NCBI GenBank assembly: GCA_937926205.1
Contig: CALEYL010000004.1
Coordinates: 62,001-126,000, forward strand
From: an uncultured Saprospiraceae bacterium
GTDB lineage: Bacteria; Bacteroidota; Bacteroidia; Chitinophagales; Saprospiraceae
Length of the DNA: 64,000 bases
Direction: 5' to 3'
This document shows, one piece after another, positions 8,412 through 18,627 of the stretch (position 1 is its first letter; each line of letters begins with the position of its first letter). Under the pieces are notes generated by a model. The model made no database searches, was not told where the DNA came from, and was given only the letters and a program-made list of their open reading frames with translations. The position numbers and the translations under genes were made by a program.

Positions 8412-9842
8412 TCATTGGAAATTAAAATAGCTTTTGGCGTTGTAGTAGCAGATGTCTTCAATGATTTTTCCAATCCAGTCAAAATCGCGGGGCAGCTCCC
8501 CGTTTTCGATATCGTTGCCGAACAGATTACACAGAATGCGACGGAAGTACTCGTGACGCGGAAACGAAAGAAAGCTGCGCGAATCGGTTAACATGCCCAC
8601 AAAGCGGCTGATCAGACCTAAATTGGACAGCGCATTGAGTTGTCGCTCCATGCCGTCTTTCTGATCCAGAAACCACCATGCTGCCCCAAATTGCACTTTT
8701 CCGGCTACAGAGCCGTCGTTGAAATTCCCTGCCATGGCTGCAAATAATTCATTGTCAGCAGGGTTGAGGTTGTAAAGAATGGTTTTGGTCAATTGATTGC
8801 CCGAGTCGAGACGATCCAGAAACTTCGACAATGAGACGCCCTGAGGAAAGTCGCCAATGGAATCCCCGCCGGCATCAGCCCCCGATTGTCTGGCCATTCT
8901 CGAATTGTTGTTGCGCAATGCTCCAAGGTGGTATTGCTGCGTCCATTGTTTCTCATGATCCCAGATGCCAAAATACACCAGCATGGCAGACTTGAATTTT
9001 CGGATTTCCGGGCCTGTCAGTGTTTTTTTGTCCCGAATTTTGGAAAAGATGGCCTTGATTTCCTGATCCGAATAATCCTCTGCATAGAGCTCTTCCAGCC
9101 CGTGGTCAGAAAGACGGGCGCCCATTGCATGAAAAAAATCGTGTCTTTTTTTCAATGCATCCAGGAAGTCATTGAATTGAAGAATGGCGTGATCTGCTGC
9201 GGCTTCCAGACGGGCGATGTACTGTTTGAAAGTTTCAGTATTTTCGACCGACATGGCCCTGTCGGGCCTAAATGCAGGCAACACCTTGATTTCGAAACCA
9301 TCGGCAGCTATCTTTTGATGAAAATCCAGCGAATCAACCGGGTCATCGGTTGTACACAGCGTCTCCACCTTCATCATACGGAGCAGGTTGCGTACGGAAT
9401 AAGCCGGGGATTGCAGTTTTTCGCCGGCACGTTCGTAAATATTACGCGCCGTAGCCGGGCTAAGCAATTCGTCCACATCGAAATACCGTTTTAACTCAAG
9501 GTGCGTCCAGTGATACAGTGGATTGCGCATGGTGTAGGGCACGGTGGCCGCCCATTTTTCAAACTTCTCAAAATCTGGCCGATCCCCCGTGCAAAATGCT
9601 TCCGGTACGCCATTGGCGCGCATCGCCCGCCATTTATAATGATCGCCGCTAAGCCACACTTCCGTCAGGTTGGAAAACGCCTTGTCTTCGGCAATCTCCT
9701 GCGGTGAGAGGTGGTTGTGGTAGTCAATTATGGGCAGAGATCGGGCATGCTCGAAATACAAATAACGTGCTGCTTCGCTGTGCAGCAGGAAGGATTCGGA
9801 AAGAAAGCCCGGTGTCGTGGCAGCACGCTTCTGAATGGACAT
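8412..9842 (-). CDS. uxaC: Glucuronate (uronate) isomerase
   Basis: 476 residues, the usual length for UxaC. It carries the amidohydrolase-fold metal motif PIIDYHNHLSP near residue 37 and the family's RNPLYHWTHLELKRYF block, with LCTTDDPVDSL further on. UxaC interconverts D-glucuronate and D-fructuronate (or galacturonate and tagaturonate), the first cytosolic step of hexuronate breakdown. It lies in the operon between a GH3 glycosidase (44 bases upstream) and the transporter (one base downstream). With UxuA and an SDR oxidoreductase in the same operon, the glucuronate branch is the likely flux. Confidence 0.96.
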   Translation of the reverse strand: MSIQKRAATTPGFLSESFLLHSEAARYLYFEHARSLPIIDYHNHLSPQEIAEDKAFSNLTEVWLSGDHYKWRAMRANGVPEAFCTGDRPDFEKFEKWAATVPYTMRNPLYHWTHLELKRYFDVDELLSPATARNIYERAGEKLQSPAYSVRNLLRMMKVETLCTTDDPVDSLDFHQKIAADGFEIKVLPAFRPDRAMSVENTETFKQYIARLEAAADHAILQFNDFLDALKKRHDFFHAMGARLSDHGLEELYAEDYSDQEIKAIFSKIRDKKTLTGPEIRKFKSAMLVYFGIWDHEKQWTQQYHLGALRNNNSRMARQSGADAGGDSIGDFPQGVSLSKFLDRLDSGNQLTKTILYNLNPADNELFAAMAGNFNDGSVAGKVQFGAAWWFLDQKDGMERQLNALSNLGLISRFVGMLTDSRSFLSFPRHEYFRRILCNLFGNDIENGELPRDFDWIGKIIEDICYYNAKSYFNFQ

Positions 9843-9886
9843 TGCCTTTATTATACTAGCCTGAAAATGAATTTATTAACGCAATT

Positions 9887-12502
9887 TTACATTACTTTAA
9901 AAGTGCCTTTCGAGACATTGCCACTTGTTTTTCGTTTGACATCCGGCTGCCCACCGCCAATACTGACGGCTATTTTGCCATTAGGCTGACTGATGGCTCC
10001 GGCTTCGTCAACCAGCGATAATTCAGCCGGGGTCAGCATAAAAGTAAGCGTCCTGCTTTCTCCGGCCTTCAGGTGGATTCTTTGAAAGCCTTTCAACGCC
10101 CTGATCGGCGCCTTCTTATTAATCCCGGGGTGTGCCAGATAGAGTTGCACCACTTCATCGCCCTCTTTGTTTCCAATGTTCGTTACGGTAACAGCGATGC
10201 GAACAGGTTGACCGGCTTTCACAGCACGCGCCATTTTTAGTTTGCCATATTTAAACGTTGAATAACTCAGGCCATAGCCGAAAGGATACAGCGCCTCGCC
10301 TTTAAAATAGCGGTAGGTTCGATTGCTCATGTCATAGCTCTTAAAATCAGGCAAATCGGCATCGCTTTTATAAAACGTAACCGGTAAACGTCCGGCAGGA
10401 TTGTAATCGCCAAACAATACATCGGCAATGGCTGTGCCCGCACTTTGCCCTCCGTACCAGGCATTCAAAATGGCCGGGATATGCTCGTCTTCCCAGGGGA
10501 TGGCAATGGCGCTTCCGGTCATCATGACAAATACAACGGGCTTTCCGGTTTTTTTCAGGGCTTTCAGCAGCTCGGTTTGAGCAGTGGGTAACTGAATCGT
10601 GGTGCGATCGCCACCATCGAAACCCTCAAAATTCACCTGCATCTCTTCTCCCTCCAATTGCGGAGAAATGCCGCCCACAAAAACAATGGCATCGGCATCT
10701 TTCAGCTTTTCAGTGAGTTGGGCAAAATCTGATTTTACATACTTTCCTGTCCTGAGGTGCAGGCTTGCCGGGCCTTCTCCCTGCCAGTATTCTATGACCA
10801 GTTTGTAAACAGCATCTTTGCTGATTGGCAGTTTGTAAACTTTAGGGCCCCAACGATTCCGCAGCCAGGCATTCAGCACTTCTTTGTCGTTGATGAAAAA
10901 TCTGTACCCGTCATCGCCGCCTATTTCAAATGTGATCTCACCGTTGCTGTTTGCTTTGAAATTAGAGGTATAACGCGCTGAAAAATTGAACGCCCTGACC
11001 TTGCCTGCAACTTCCTGTCCTTCCTGCCACCTATGGTCGATCTGATTTTCCATCTGCACGATTTCAGGGGCGCCGGATAAGTCTTTGTTGTTGAAATATT
11101 CCGCTTTAAAGCCCGCTTTGTTTTCCCAGCTTAGCTGTCCGGGTAAGTCGACATAACTCAGTAAGGTGTCGTTGGTGAAATTGACGCCTTTTTCATACAC
11201 AACCTCTACATTGCTGCCTACTTTGTTTTTTATGCCTTCAAGAGCGTTAACTACTTTAGATGGCGTGCCGTTGTAATTCCCCAGAACAGCAATCGAATTG
11301 TCGGCATTCGGGCCCACCACTGCTATTTTCTTAAGATTTTTTTTCAGGGGCAGGGTATTGTTTTCATTTTTCAGCAAAACAACAGCCTCTTGTGCCATTT
11401 TCAGCGCATGAGCTTTGTGTTCGGGAGCTTCCAGTACCGTTTCGGGGGTTTGAGCATATTTTACAAGAGAAACCGGGTCAAACATGCCCAGGCGCAGGCG
11501 AATTGCAAAAAGCCTTTGAAGGGAAACGTCCAGCTGTGCTTCCTTAATGGTTCCGTTTTTTACTGCATCCAGTAGTGATTTGTATACAGAGGTCCCACAC
11601 TCTAAGTCAGTGCCATGGATGACTGCATCTACCGCAGCGCTGGTAGCATCCGGGTGTGTTTTGTGGTACTTGAAGAAATCGTCAATTGCCCAGCAATCGC
11701 TGGTAACGTAACCCGTGAAATTCCATTGCTCGCGCAAAATATCGTTCATCAAAGGGTCGCTTGCGCAACAAGGCTGTCCATGAAAAGCATTGTAAGCGCA
11801 CATCACACCGGCCACATTGGCTTTGGTCACCAACTCCTGAAAAGCAGGCAGATAAGTGTCCCATAAATCATAGGCGGAAGGACTGAAATTGTCTACATGG
11901 CGTGATGGCTCCGGGCCACTGTGAACGGCGAAATGTTTGGCACAGGCAGCCGCCTTGAGGTATCTGGGGTCGTCGCCTTGCAAGCCGTAAACGAAAGCCC
12001 GGCCGAGCATGGCGGTGAGGAAAGGGTCTTCGCCATAGGTTTCCTGTCCTCTTCCCCAACGCGGGTCGCGGAAAATATTGATGTTCGGCGTCCAGTAGGT
12101 AAGGCCCAGGTATCGCTCGTTGGTTCTGTTCAGCGCCAGTGCTTTGTTGTAAACGGCGCGTCCTTCCAATGCTGAAAAATCTGCCATTTGCTGAAGAGCA
12201 AGCGTATCCCATGTAGCCGCCATGCCAATTGCCTGCGGATAAGAAGTCACCCGGAACGGGGTTCTGGCGACGCCGTGGAGCACCTCGTTCCACCAGTCGT
12301 ATGCCGGAATTCCAAGCCTTGGAATGGCGGGCGTAGCGTTCAACATTTGTCCAACTTTTTCTTCGAGTGTCAGTCGGCTGACGACGTCGGCTGCGCGTTC
12401 GGCAACCGGTAAGTTGGCATTCCAAAAAGGGAAACTTTTGTAATCCTGTGCGAAAAGGCTGTGAACGAACAGGATTCCTAGGACAGGGAGTATCTTTTTC
12501 AT
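9887..12502 (-). CDS. GH3 beta-glycosidase with PA14 insert (probable beta-xylosidase/glucosidase)
   Basis: 871 residues from ATG 12502, which gives a signal peptide (KKILPVLGILFVHSLFAQ); the open frame runs 51 codons further up without a likely start. The N-terminal GH3 barrel has RLGIPAYDWWNEVLHG and the nucleophile region GYVTSDCWAIDDF, whose SD aspartate is the expected catalytic residue. A PA14-like beta domain is inserted in the second domain (KAEYFNN...GDDGYRFFIND), followed by the LEGEE region and a C-terminal Fn3-like domain (TVTNIGNKEGDEVVQLYL). It is likely periplasmic. In this operon, xylo-oligosaccharide hydrolysis is the best guess, but GH3 specificity cannot be read from sequence alone. 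Confidence 0.93.
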   Translation of the reverse strand: MKKILPVLGILFVHSLFAQDYKSFPFWNANLPVAERAADVVSRLTLEEKVGQMLNATPAIPRLGIPAYDWWNEVLHGVARTPFRVTSYPQAIGMAATWDTLALQQMADFSALEGRAVYNKALALNRTNERYLGLTYWTPNINIFRDPRWGRGQETYGEDPFLTAMLGRAFVYGLQGDDPRYLKAAACAKHFAVHSGPEPSRHVDNFSPSAYDLWDTYLPAFQELVTKANVAGVMCAYNAFHGQPCCASDPLMNDILREQWNFTGYVTSDCWAIDDFFKYHKTHPDATSAAVDAVIHGTDLECGTSVYKSLLDAVKNGTIKEAQLDVSLQRLFAIRLRLGMFDPVSLVKYAQTPETVLEAPEHKAHALKMAQEAVVLLKNENNTLPLKKNLKKIAVVGPNADNSIAVLGNYNGTPSKVVNALEGIKNKVGSNVEVVYEKGVNFTNDTLLSYVDLPGQLSWENKAGFKAEYFNNKDLSGAPEIVQMENQIDHRWQEGQEVAGKVRAFNFSARYTSNFKANSNGEITFEIGGDDGYRFFINDKEVLNAWLRNRWGPKVYKLPISKDAVYKLVIEYWQGEGPASLHLRTGKYVKSDFAQLTEKLKDADAIVFVGGISPQLEGEEMQVNFEGFDGGDRTTIQLPTAQTELLKALKKTGKPVVFVMMTGSAIAIPWEDEHIPAILNAWYGGQSAGTAIADVLFGDYNPAGRLPVTFYKSDADLPDFKSYDMSNRTYRYFKGEALYPFGYGLSYSTFKYGKLKMARAVKAGQPVRIAVTVTNIGNKEGDEVVQLYLAHPGINKKAPIRALKGFQRIHLKAGESRTLTFMLTPAELSLVDEAGAISQPNGKIAVSIGGGQPDVKRKTSGNVSKGTFKVM

Positions 12503-12564
12503 GAAAATTCGCTGTATGTTTTTTAGAAAATTTGTGTTGTTGATAAGGGCTTCCCCGTAAAAAA

Positions 12565-13383
12565 CTAAAATCCAATGGAATTGCCCCCGTCTACAGGAAG
12601 AGAGACCCCTGTTAAGTACCGGGCCGCTTCTGATGCTAAAAATACTGCCGCCCATCCAATGTCTTCCGGTTGGCCGAAATGGCCCATTGGCGTACGGTTA
12701 AGGGCTTTATTTATTCGGGCAGGATCATTGCTCATAGCGGTATGCATCATTTTTGTTTCAATGAAACCCGGTGCAATCGCATTTACCCGAACGTTGAATT
12801 TGGAAAATTCGGAAGCAAGTACTCTTACCATGCCTTCAAGACCGGATTTAGAAGCGGCATAAGCCGCAACGCGATCGAGTCCATAATAGGCGGCCATTGA
12901 AGAGATCATGATGATCGATCCCGATTTGCGCGCCACCATCCGCGATGCGCAGGCTCGTGTGAGTGCAAATACGGCGTTGAGATTGGTGTGAAGAATGCGG
13001 TTGAATTCTTCGTCTGAAACCTCTAATGCCGGCTTTTTCATATTGATACCGGCATTATTGACCAGAATATCTATGAAGCCGTATGTGGTTTCCGCTTTAT
13101 CTACCATGTCTTCCAGTAAGGTCAACGCCGTTACATCGTTGACGATATAAGCTGCATTGTCGCCTATAAGTGTTATTGCTTCTTTTAATGCATCCTCCCG
13201 ACGCCCGGTAATGATTACCGTTGCGCCAGCCGAAGCCATGCATTGAGCAATGTGAAAGCCGATGCCGCTGCCGCCGCCGGTTATCAAAGCCGTTTTGCCC
13301 TTCAACGAAAAAACCTCCGGAAAGTGCCTGGATGCTGCTTTGGGCACAGTTTCTTGATTATTAATTAGTTGGTTGTCCATCAT
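12565..13383 (-). CDS. SDR-family oxidoreductase, probable fructuronate/mannonate oxidoreductase
   Basis: 272 residues with a complete classical SDR layout: the cofactor motif TGGGSGIG at about residues 36-43, NNAGI near 108, the catalytic serine in ISSMAAYYG and YAASK as the active-site Tyr-Lys pair, ending LTGVSLPVDGG. It resembles gluconate 5-dehydrogenase or KduD-type enzymes. The operon holds UxaC and UxuA but no long-chain UxuB, so I infer that this SDR reduces D-fructuronate to D-mannonate. The assignment is by pathway gap; a role in 2-keto-3-deoxygluconate chemistry is the main alternative. The 3' end is 62 bases from the GH3 start. Confidence 0.85.
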   Translation of the reverse strand: MMDNQLINNQETVPKAASRHFPEVFSLKGKTALITGGGSGIGFHIAQCMASAGATVIITGRREDALKEAITLIGDNAAYIVNDVTALTLLEDMVDKAETTYGFIDILVNNAGINMKKPALEVSDEEFNRILHTNLNAVFALTRACASRMVARKSGSIIMISSMAAYYGLDRVAAYAASKSGLEGMVRVLASEFSKFNVRVNAIAPGFIETKMMHTAMSNDPARINKALNRTPMGHFGQPEDIGWAAVFLASEAARYLTGVSLPVDGGNSIGF

Positions 13384-13402
13384 TGACCGCTATAGAGAGG
13401 AG

Positions 13403-14497
13403 TTATTTGAAATCAACCACGGCTTTGTATGCCAGTTTAGGCTGGTAGTTTTGATCAAACAGCAGTGGATAATCTTTCCTTCCTGCTACCGGAAAATTAT
13501 CTAACCAGGATGCTTTGTCCGATAAATTCCAGAAAGTGACGCTCGTGATTTTGTTTTTGTGTTTTCGGAAAACTTCAAACAACATTTGGTAATGAGCCGT
13601 TTGTTTTACTTCCATTTCCGGAGTATACTGGCTGACATCATCCGGTCTGCGCTCGCGGCGTTCATGTTCTTTGGGATAGACAGAAACGTCCAATTCAGTT
13701 ATATGAACCTGCAACCCCAACGAAGCGAATTTCTTAATGGATGTTTTTAGTTCTTTCGCGGAAGGTTCATAAATAGACCAATGGCCCTGCAGTCCCATGC
13801 CGTGAATTGGGACCCCCTTTTTTTTCAATTGTTTCAACAAACGAAATATGCGATCGCGTTTGGAAGGATTTTCGGTATTGTAGTCATTGTAAAACAAAAG
13901 CGCATCCGGATCGGCTTCGTGGGCGTATTCAAACGCTTTTTCGATGTAAGATTCACCAATGATTTCGTAAAATTTCGATTTCCGGTAAAGTTCCGTTCCG
14001 TCATCAGGTACAGCTTCGTTCACCACATCCCAGGCATAAACTTTGCCTTTGAAATGACCGACAACATCAAAAATGTGCTTCCGAAGCCGCGCCAGCAATA
14101 CCTCTTTGCTCACCTCTTTTTCATCAGCATCCACGAAAAACCAGGCTGGTGTCTGGTTGTGCCAGCATAAGGCATGGCCGCGAAGCTTCAGCCCGTGTTC
14201 GGCTGCGAAGTCAGCAATCTTATCAGCCGGTGCCCAGTTATAGCGGTTTTCTTCCGGGTGAATTGGCCCCATTTTCATGGCGTTTTCAGCTGTCATGCTG
14301 CTGAATTGGCTAAGAATCAGGTCGGCCTCGCTGCCCGGACTCATCATTGCAGGACTGACTGCCACGCCAATCGGAAAATGGTTTTTGTAATAATCTTTCA
14401 GGCCCTTGGTTTGTGTTTTAGCAACAGCATTTTGCTGTGCCGACAAGGTACTTGCTGCAAAAAAACACAGGATGGCCAAACGGTTCGTTAAACTCAT
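13403..14497 (-). CDS. GH10 endo-1,4-beta-xylanase
   Basis: 364 residues from ATG 14497, chosen because it begins a signal peptide (NRLAILCFFAASTLSAQQ). It is a single GH10 barrel: LRGHALCWHNQTPAWF substrate-binding block, acid/base glutamate in WDVVNEAVPDDG (residue 161) and nucleophile in VHITELDVSVYP (residue 269), then SVTFWNLSDKASWLDNF near the end. It cuts the beta-1,4-xylan backbone and, as is typical of GH10, should tolerate glucuronosyl side chains, leaving aldouronic oligosaccharides for the GH67 enzyme two genes upstream. It has no carbohydrate-binding module and no T9SS domain, so it is probably periplasmic. Confidence 0.96.
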   Translation of the reverse strand: MSLTNRLAILCFFAASTLSAQQNAVAKTQTKGLKDYYKNHFPIGVAVSPAMMSPGSEADLILSQFSSMTAENAMKMGPIHPEENRYNWAPADKIADFAAEHGLKLRGHALCWHNQTPAWFFVDADEKEVSKEVLLARLRKHIFDVVGHFKGKVYAWDVVNEAVPDDGTELYRKSKFYEIIGESYIEKAFEYAHEADPDALLFYNDYNTENPSKRDRIFRLLKQLKKKGVPIHGMGLQGHWSIYEPSAKELKTSIKKFASLGLQVHITELDVSVYPKEHERRERRPDDVSQYTPEMEVKQTAHYQMLFEVFRKHKNKITSVTFWNLSDKASWLDNFPVAGRKDYPLLFDQNYQPKLAYKAVVDFK

Positions 14498-14523
14498 ATT
14501 AATTTGTTTGATGGTGGCGAAAT

Positions 14524-16452
14524 TCAATCCTCGTCATCAGTTCTGAAAGGCGAAGCAGGAAGGCCTGCTTCATTGTAAAGGTTAATACCCAAAGGCATAT
14601 CGGCCCAGGCGTACCGGACAGCGACAGGACTTTTTACCGCTTTACTTTGGACGATTATTTTGTTATTTTCAATGCGCGCTTCTGCCCACACGAATTTTTT
14701 GTCTTCCCCGGCTATGGCGAACCCATTGAGTGGTTCACCGCCTTTTGAAACCAATTTGCTGCCTTTCTCAAAAGTGAGCACGGCTTCGCTTCCTTTGATC
14801 TCTATTTTGCGGAAAGTTGGTCCTTTATAGACCACCTTTTTATCGCCATAAGCAATTCCCCTGGCAGCAAGGGCAAGTCTCCTGCCTACATCTTTTTTAT
14901 TCAGCGGGTGTATGTCGTTCCACTCGCCAATGTCAATTGTTACGGCCATCCCTGTTTCGGGAAGAGACAAGGTTTTTAATTGCGCTTCCCGCAACATGGC
15001 CCAATTGCTTTCAGAAGGCTGGGGCTTTGCTTCCATAAAATTGGCTAACTGAACAAAGAGGAATGGAAAATCACCCTGATTCCAATGTTTTCGCCAGTCG
15101 TTTATCAGCGCCGGGAAAAGTTGCCGGTATTCTTTGGGGTTTCTGGTGTTCGACTCGCCCTGGTACCAGATAACACCTTTGATCCTGTAATTCAACAAGG
15201 GATGTATCATGGCATTAAATAGCCCGAGGGGTTTCCAGCGGATGAAAGTCTGGCTTGCAAGGGGCTCCATCGTGGCGCCGATGCGGTATCGCCATTCGCC
15301 TTTCAGGTCAATTTTATGCTGACCTATGGTCAATTCGTAAGGCTTATCCGGCACAAATCCGGCACTGCCGATGTTGCTAATGACCCTGACGACCAATGAA
15401 TTTAGTCCTGGTTTTAATATGCCAGCAGGAACGGAATACCACCTTGGAGGATACTGATAACTGGTTGTACCAACAAATGTCCCGTTTATGAAGACAGAAT
15501 CAGCGTCAACGATTCGCCCAAGGTTGAGTCTTGCAGCCTGACCGGATAATTCTGCCGGAATTTCGAGCTCTTTTCGAAGCCAGACGACCCCGTTTCCGGT
15601 TTCCGGCCAGTAGCCGGGGATGTCCCTTTTTTTCCAGTCAGAATCATCAAGTGCCGGATCGAACCACGGCTTTCCAGGTGTTTGATAACCTTCGTCTTTT
15701 TGACGCAGTAAATTGTACCAGGCCTGGCTTCTGAGGCGGTCACCTGATTCAATTTGCTGAATAAGCGCATTGTCTCTGAATTTTTTCGCTTCTGACAAGT
15801 GGTCAGGAAATGCCTGAAGGGTGGATTCGCTTATCCAGGCTTCGGCAGGAGATCCACCTAAACTGGCATGAATCAACCCAACGGGGATTTTGTATTTTTC
15901 ATAAATTTCTTTTGCAAAAAAGTAAGCCGTCGCGGAAAAAGCAAGCACGCTTTCCGGCGTTGCGGATACCCATTGACCACCCGTAAGGTCTGTATGCGGC
16001 GTTGAAAAATCGTATTGCTGCGGTACTGTAAATTGGCGGATATTTGGATTTTCGGCATTGGCTATATCTTGGCCGTAAACGGGGCTGACCCGCCGCATGG
16101 GTAACTCCATATTGGATTGCCCGGAACACAACCACACTTCCCCGATGAGGATATTGGAAAGGGTTATCGTGTTGCTGCCGCGAAGCACCATTGGGTAAGG
16201 GCCTCCTGCCTGAAGTGTTTTTAGTGCAATGTGCCATTCCCCATTGGCATTGGTAATGGTGTTGTAAGAAGATCCTGCAAATTCAACTTGAATCGGTTCC
16301 ATTGGGGTAGCCCAGCCCCAGATTTTTGTTGATTTGCCTTGTTGCAAAACCATGCCGTCGCTGATCAGGCGTGGCAATTTTATCTGACAAAAAGCAACTG
16401 CCGCTTGTCCGGCTAAAAGTAAAATCAATCCAATTCGTATTATTATTTGCAT
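14524..16452 (-). CDS. SGNH sialate O-acetylesterase-like protein (probable acetylxylan esterase)
   Basis: 642 residues from ATG 16452, which opens a signal peptide (IRIGLILLLAGQAAVAFCQ). The nucleophile serine is in GEVWLCSGQSNMELPM and the second half ends the SGNH set with the DIHP region (IDIGEWNDIHPLN). A beta-sandwich jelly-roll insert (residues about 270-410, WLRKELEIPAELSG) splits the hydrolase domain, as in the sialate O-acetylesterase family. In a xylan operon this fold most often serves as an acetylxylan esterase, so I infer deacetylation of glucuronoxylan rather than of sialic acid; no sialate genes are present. It overlaps no neighbour; the GH10 gene follows closely. Confidence 0.88.
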   Translation of the reverse strand: MQIIIRIGLILLLAGQAAVAFCQIKLPRLISDGMVLQQGKSTKIWGWATPMEPIQVEFAGSSYNTITNANGEWHIALKTLQAGGPYPMVLRGSNTITLSNILIGEVWLCSGQSNMELPMRRVSPVYGQDIANAENPNIRQFTVPQQYDFSTPHTDLTGGQWVSATPESVLAFSATAYFFAKEIYEKYKIPVGLIHASLGGSPAEAWISESTLQAFPDHLSEAKKFRDNALIQQIESGDRLRSQAWYNLLRQKDEGYQTPGKPWFDPALDDSDWKKRDIPGYWPETGNGVVWLRKELEIPAELSGQAARLNLGRIVDADSVFINGTFVGTTSYQYPPRWYSVPAGILKPGLNSLVVRVISNIGSAGFVPDKPYELTIGQHKIDLKGEWRYRIGATMEPLASQTFIRWKPLGLFNAMIHPLLNYRIKGVIWYQGESNTRNPKEYRQLFPALINDWRKHWNQGDFPFLFVQLANFMEAKPQPSESNWAMLREAQLKTLSLPETGMAVTIDIGEWNDIHPLNKKDVGRRLALAARGIAYGDKKVVYKGPTFRKIEIKGSEAVLTFEKGSKLVSKGGEPLNGFAIAGEDKKFVWAEARIENNKIIVQSKAVKSPVAVRYAWADMPLGINLYNEAGLPASPFRTDDED

Positions 16453-16527
16453 ATACTCAAGTGCTTGATTATTAAATTGATTAATCGGGAAAGGTAGTTT
16501 TTTTGTGTTTTTTAACATTTACCCGCT

Positions 16528-18627
16528 TTATTTTAACTGGTATATTTCCACGATTTTTTTCATGTCTTCAAGTGTTCGGGTTGGTTGCTCATAAGGAGCA
16601 GGAACAGCCATTTTTGAAAAAGTCTGGAAGTAAAGTACGCAAGCGTCGCGCCAGTTTAGCGCTTCCCGGTATTGCGCTTTTAATCTTCCGCTTACATCTG
16701 CAAACATTTCTGCGTCTACAAAAGGCTCTACTTTCGCCCATTCGCTTTGCATCCAAAGGACTTCTTCTACGCCTTTATAATAGCGCGAACAAAATTCGTC
16801 CCAGAATGACTTTCCTGTGGATAATTTCTTATTCCAGGGGGTATGGTGAAACCAGATCAGATAGTTTAAATCGCAGGTTTCAGGGTTACTCCATTGCTTC
16901 CGGGCTTCGGGGTGGTACAATTCAAGTGCACGGCTTCCGCTTGCTGTCCGGTCAAAACCAATGCCTGCAGAATCCGCCCGATGGTAATAAACAGAGGTCC
17001 AGTCTGGGCGCGCACTACGTGATAGCCAGGGCTCCGGACCAAAGTGTATGCCTTGTCCCATGACGTGATGCAGTCCCAGGGGCGTTGTAAAATCAACATA
17101 GATATCCCTTGAACGCAGCAGAATGTTTTTGATGGTTGTGATTGTAGCCTTATCCTTTGCCCAGGTCATTTTAATCCATTCATCGGCGATTTGTTCCGCA
17201 CTCAGCGTGTGGTCCCAGGCCAAACGGCCAAAAGCGTACCAATTCGCCTGCGACATCAGGTGGCCTGTCCAGTTGCGGTCAGAGCCGGTATTGGCTACGC
17301 CGGCAATGGCGGTGAATGCATATTGGTGTAAGGAGCCATCAATGACCTTTGCCACTGTTGAGCCTTTCCCATTGAAATAGGTGTCTGCGTCGAGGCATTC
17401 CCTGAACAAAGTAGCCAGGTAAACCAGGTTGGTGGAAAACCCAAGGTATTCCTGCGTAATCTGAAACTCCATGGCCAACGGCGTCTTCGGCATGGCGCCA
17501 AAAAGCGGATGAAATGGCTCTCTGGACTGGAAATCTATGGGACCGTTTTTGACCTGAACCATGACATTATTGTCAAAAAGGCCGTCCAGTGGTTTGAATT
17601 CCTGATAGGCTTCTCTGAAACGGTCGCCTGCGGGATCGGGGCTGTAAACAAAAGCGCGCCAGATTACCCGGCCACGGTAGGGATTCAGCGCTGCTGCCAG
17701 CATGTTGGCGCCATCCGCATGGGTGCGCCCGTGTTCCTGTGGTCCCGGTTCGCCTTCGGAGTTGGCTTTGACAAGAAATCCGCCAAAATCCGGAATGGCG
17801 CGATAAATCTCCGCAGCCTTTTCTTTCCACCACGCTTGCACTTCAGGGTCCAGCGGATCTGAAGTTTTGAGTTTTCCGAGAATTTTCGGAGAAGCAAAAT
17901 TGACAGAAAGAAATACCTGTATGCCATAGGCCCGGAAGCCATCAGCCAGTGCTTTTACTTTGGGTAAATATTCAGCAGTCAAAAATCGCGTACTGGCATT
18001 GACATTGTTAATGACCACTGCGTTAATGCCAACAGAAGCATTCGCCCGGGCATAATCGTGGTAACGCGGGTCGATTGTTTCCGGTAATTCATACCATTTC
18101 CAGAGAGAAGCGCCGGCGTATCCGCGTTCGATCGTTCCAAGGGGATTGTCCCAATGGTTGAGCATCCTTAATTTTATTTTTGGCGCACTTTCCCGGTTTA
18201 TTTTAGAAAGTGGCGCTTCTGTTTGCATCTGCCTAAGCAAGTCAAATACTCCGTAAAGAATGCCCTGGTCGTCCCTGCCGGAAACAACAATATTGCCCCC
18301 TTCAGCTTTAATGCGGTAGCCTTCTTCGGGAAGGGAATTGTCTTTTTGCAGGATGATGCCGCCTTTTGATTTTTCTGCCGAGCTTACCGAAATACCCAAT
18401 AATCCTTCGATTCCATGTTTCAATTCTGCCTGGGCAGTTTGAATGACGCTTGTTTTTTCAGTACGCAATTGGATGAAATTGGCGAAAAGCCGGTATTCAG
18501 ACCGGGTTGATTCATTTTTTAATAAATCGTATTTCAGCCATAGCCGGTAGCCGTCGTCAGCTTTCGCATCAAGAAAGGTCAGGATCAGGCAGAACAAGGT
18601 TAGTTTTTTCATCATCTCATTAAGCAT
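16528..18627 (-). CDS. aguA: GH67 alpha-glucuronidase
   Basis: 699 residues, in the usual range for GH67. Recognisable blocks are the N-terminal beta domain, then KLRMLNHWDNPLGTIERGYA, GFLVKANSEGEPGPQEHGRT and the C-terminal HHVMGQGIHFGPEPW block typical of the family. It removes 4-O-methyl-glucuronic acid from the non-reducing end of xylo-oligosaccharides. The first ATG (18627) overlaps the uxuA stop by one base as TAATG, suggesting coupled translation; internal ATGs at 18615 and 18612 are alternatives that would start right at the hydrophobic signal stretch (KKLTLFCLILTFLDAKA). A signal peptide is present, so it acts outside the cytosol. Confidence 0.95.
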   Translation of the reverse strand: MLNEMMKKLTLFCLILTFLDAKADDGYRLWLKYDLLKNESTRSEYRLFANFIQLRTEKTSVIQTAQAELKHGIEGLLGISVSSAEKSKGGIILQKDNSLPEEGYRIKAEGGNIVVSGRDDQGILYGVFDLLRQMQTEAPLSKINRESAPKIKLRMLNHWDNPLGTIERGYAGASLWKWYELPETIDPRYHDYARANASVGINAVVINNVNASTRFLTAEYLPKVKALADGFRAYGIQVFLSVNFASPKILGKLKTSDPLDPEVQAWWKEKAAEIYRAIPDFGGFLVKANSEGEPGPQEHGRTHADGANMLAAALNPYRGRVIWRAFVYSPDPAGDRFREAYQEFKPLDGLFDNNVMVQVKNGPIDFQSREPFHPLFGAMPKTPLAMEFQITQEYLGFSTNLVYLATLFRECLDADTYFNGKGSTVAKVIDGSLHQYAFTAIAGVANTGSDRNWTGHLMSQANWYAFGRLAWDHTLSAEQIADEWIKMTWAKDKATITTIKNILLRSRDIYVDFTTPLGLHHVMGQGIHFGPEPWLSRSARPDWTSVYYHRADSAGIGFDRTASGSRALELYHPEARKQWSNPETCDLNYLIWFHHTPWNKKLSTGKSFWDEFCSRYYKGVEEVLWMQSEWAKVEPFVDAEMFADVSGRLKAQYREALNWRDACVLYFQTFSKMAVPAPYEQPTRTLEDMKKIVEIYQLK

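Noticed and set aside
8886..9494. 202-codon plus-strand frame opposite uxaC
   Set aside because: Antisense shadow of a well-supported gene with no recognisable domain.
11868..12575. 235-codon minus-strand frame inside the GH3 gene
   Set aside because: Out-of-frame shadow; the translation is arginine-rich and low in motif content, while the GH3 frame has signal peptide and catalytic motifs.
16503..17063. 186-codon plus-strand frame opposite aguA
   Set aside because: Antisense shadow of the GH67 gene; no motif.
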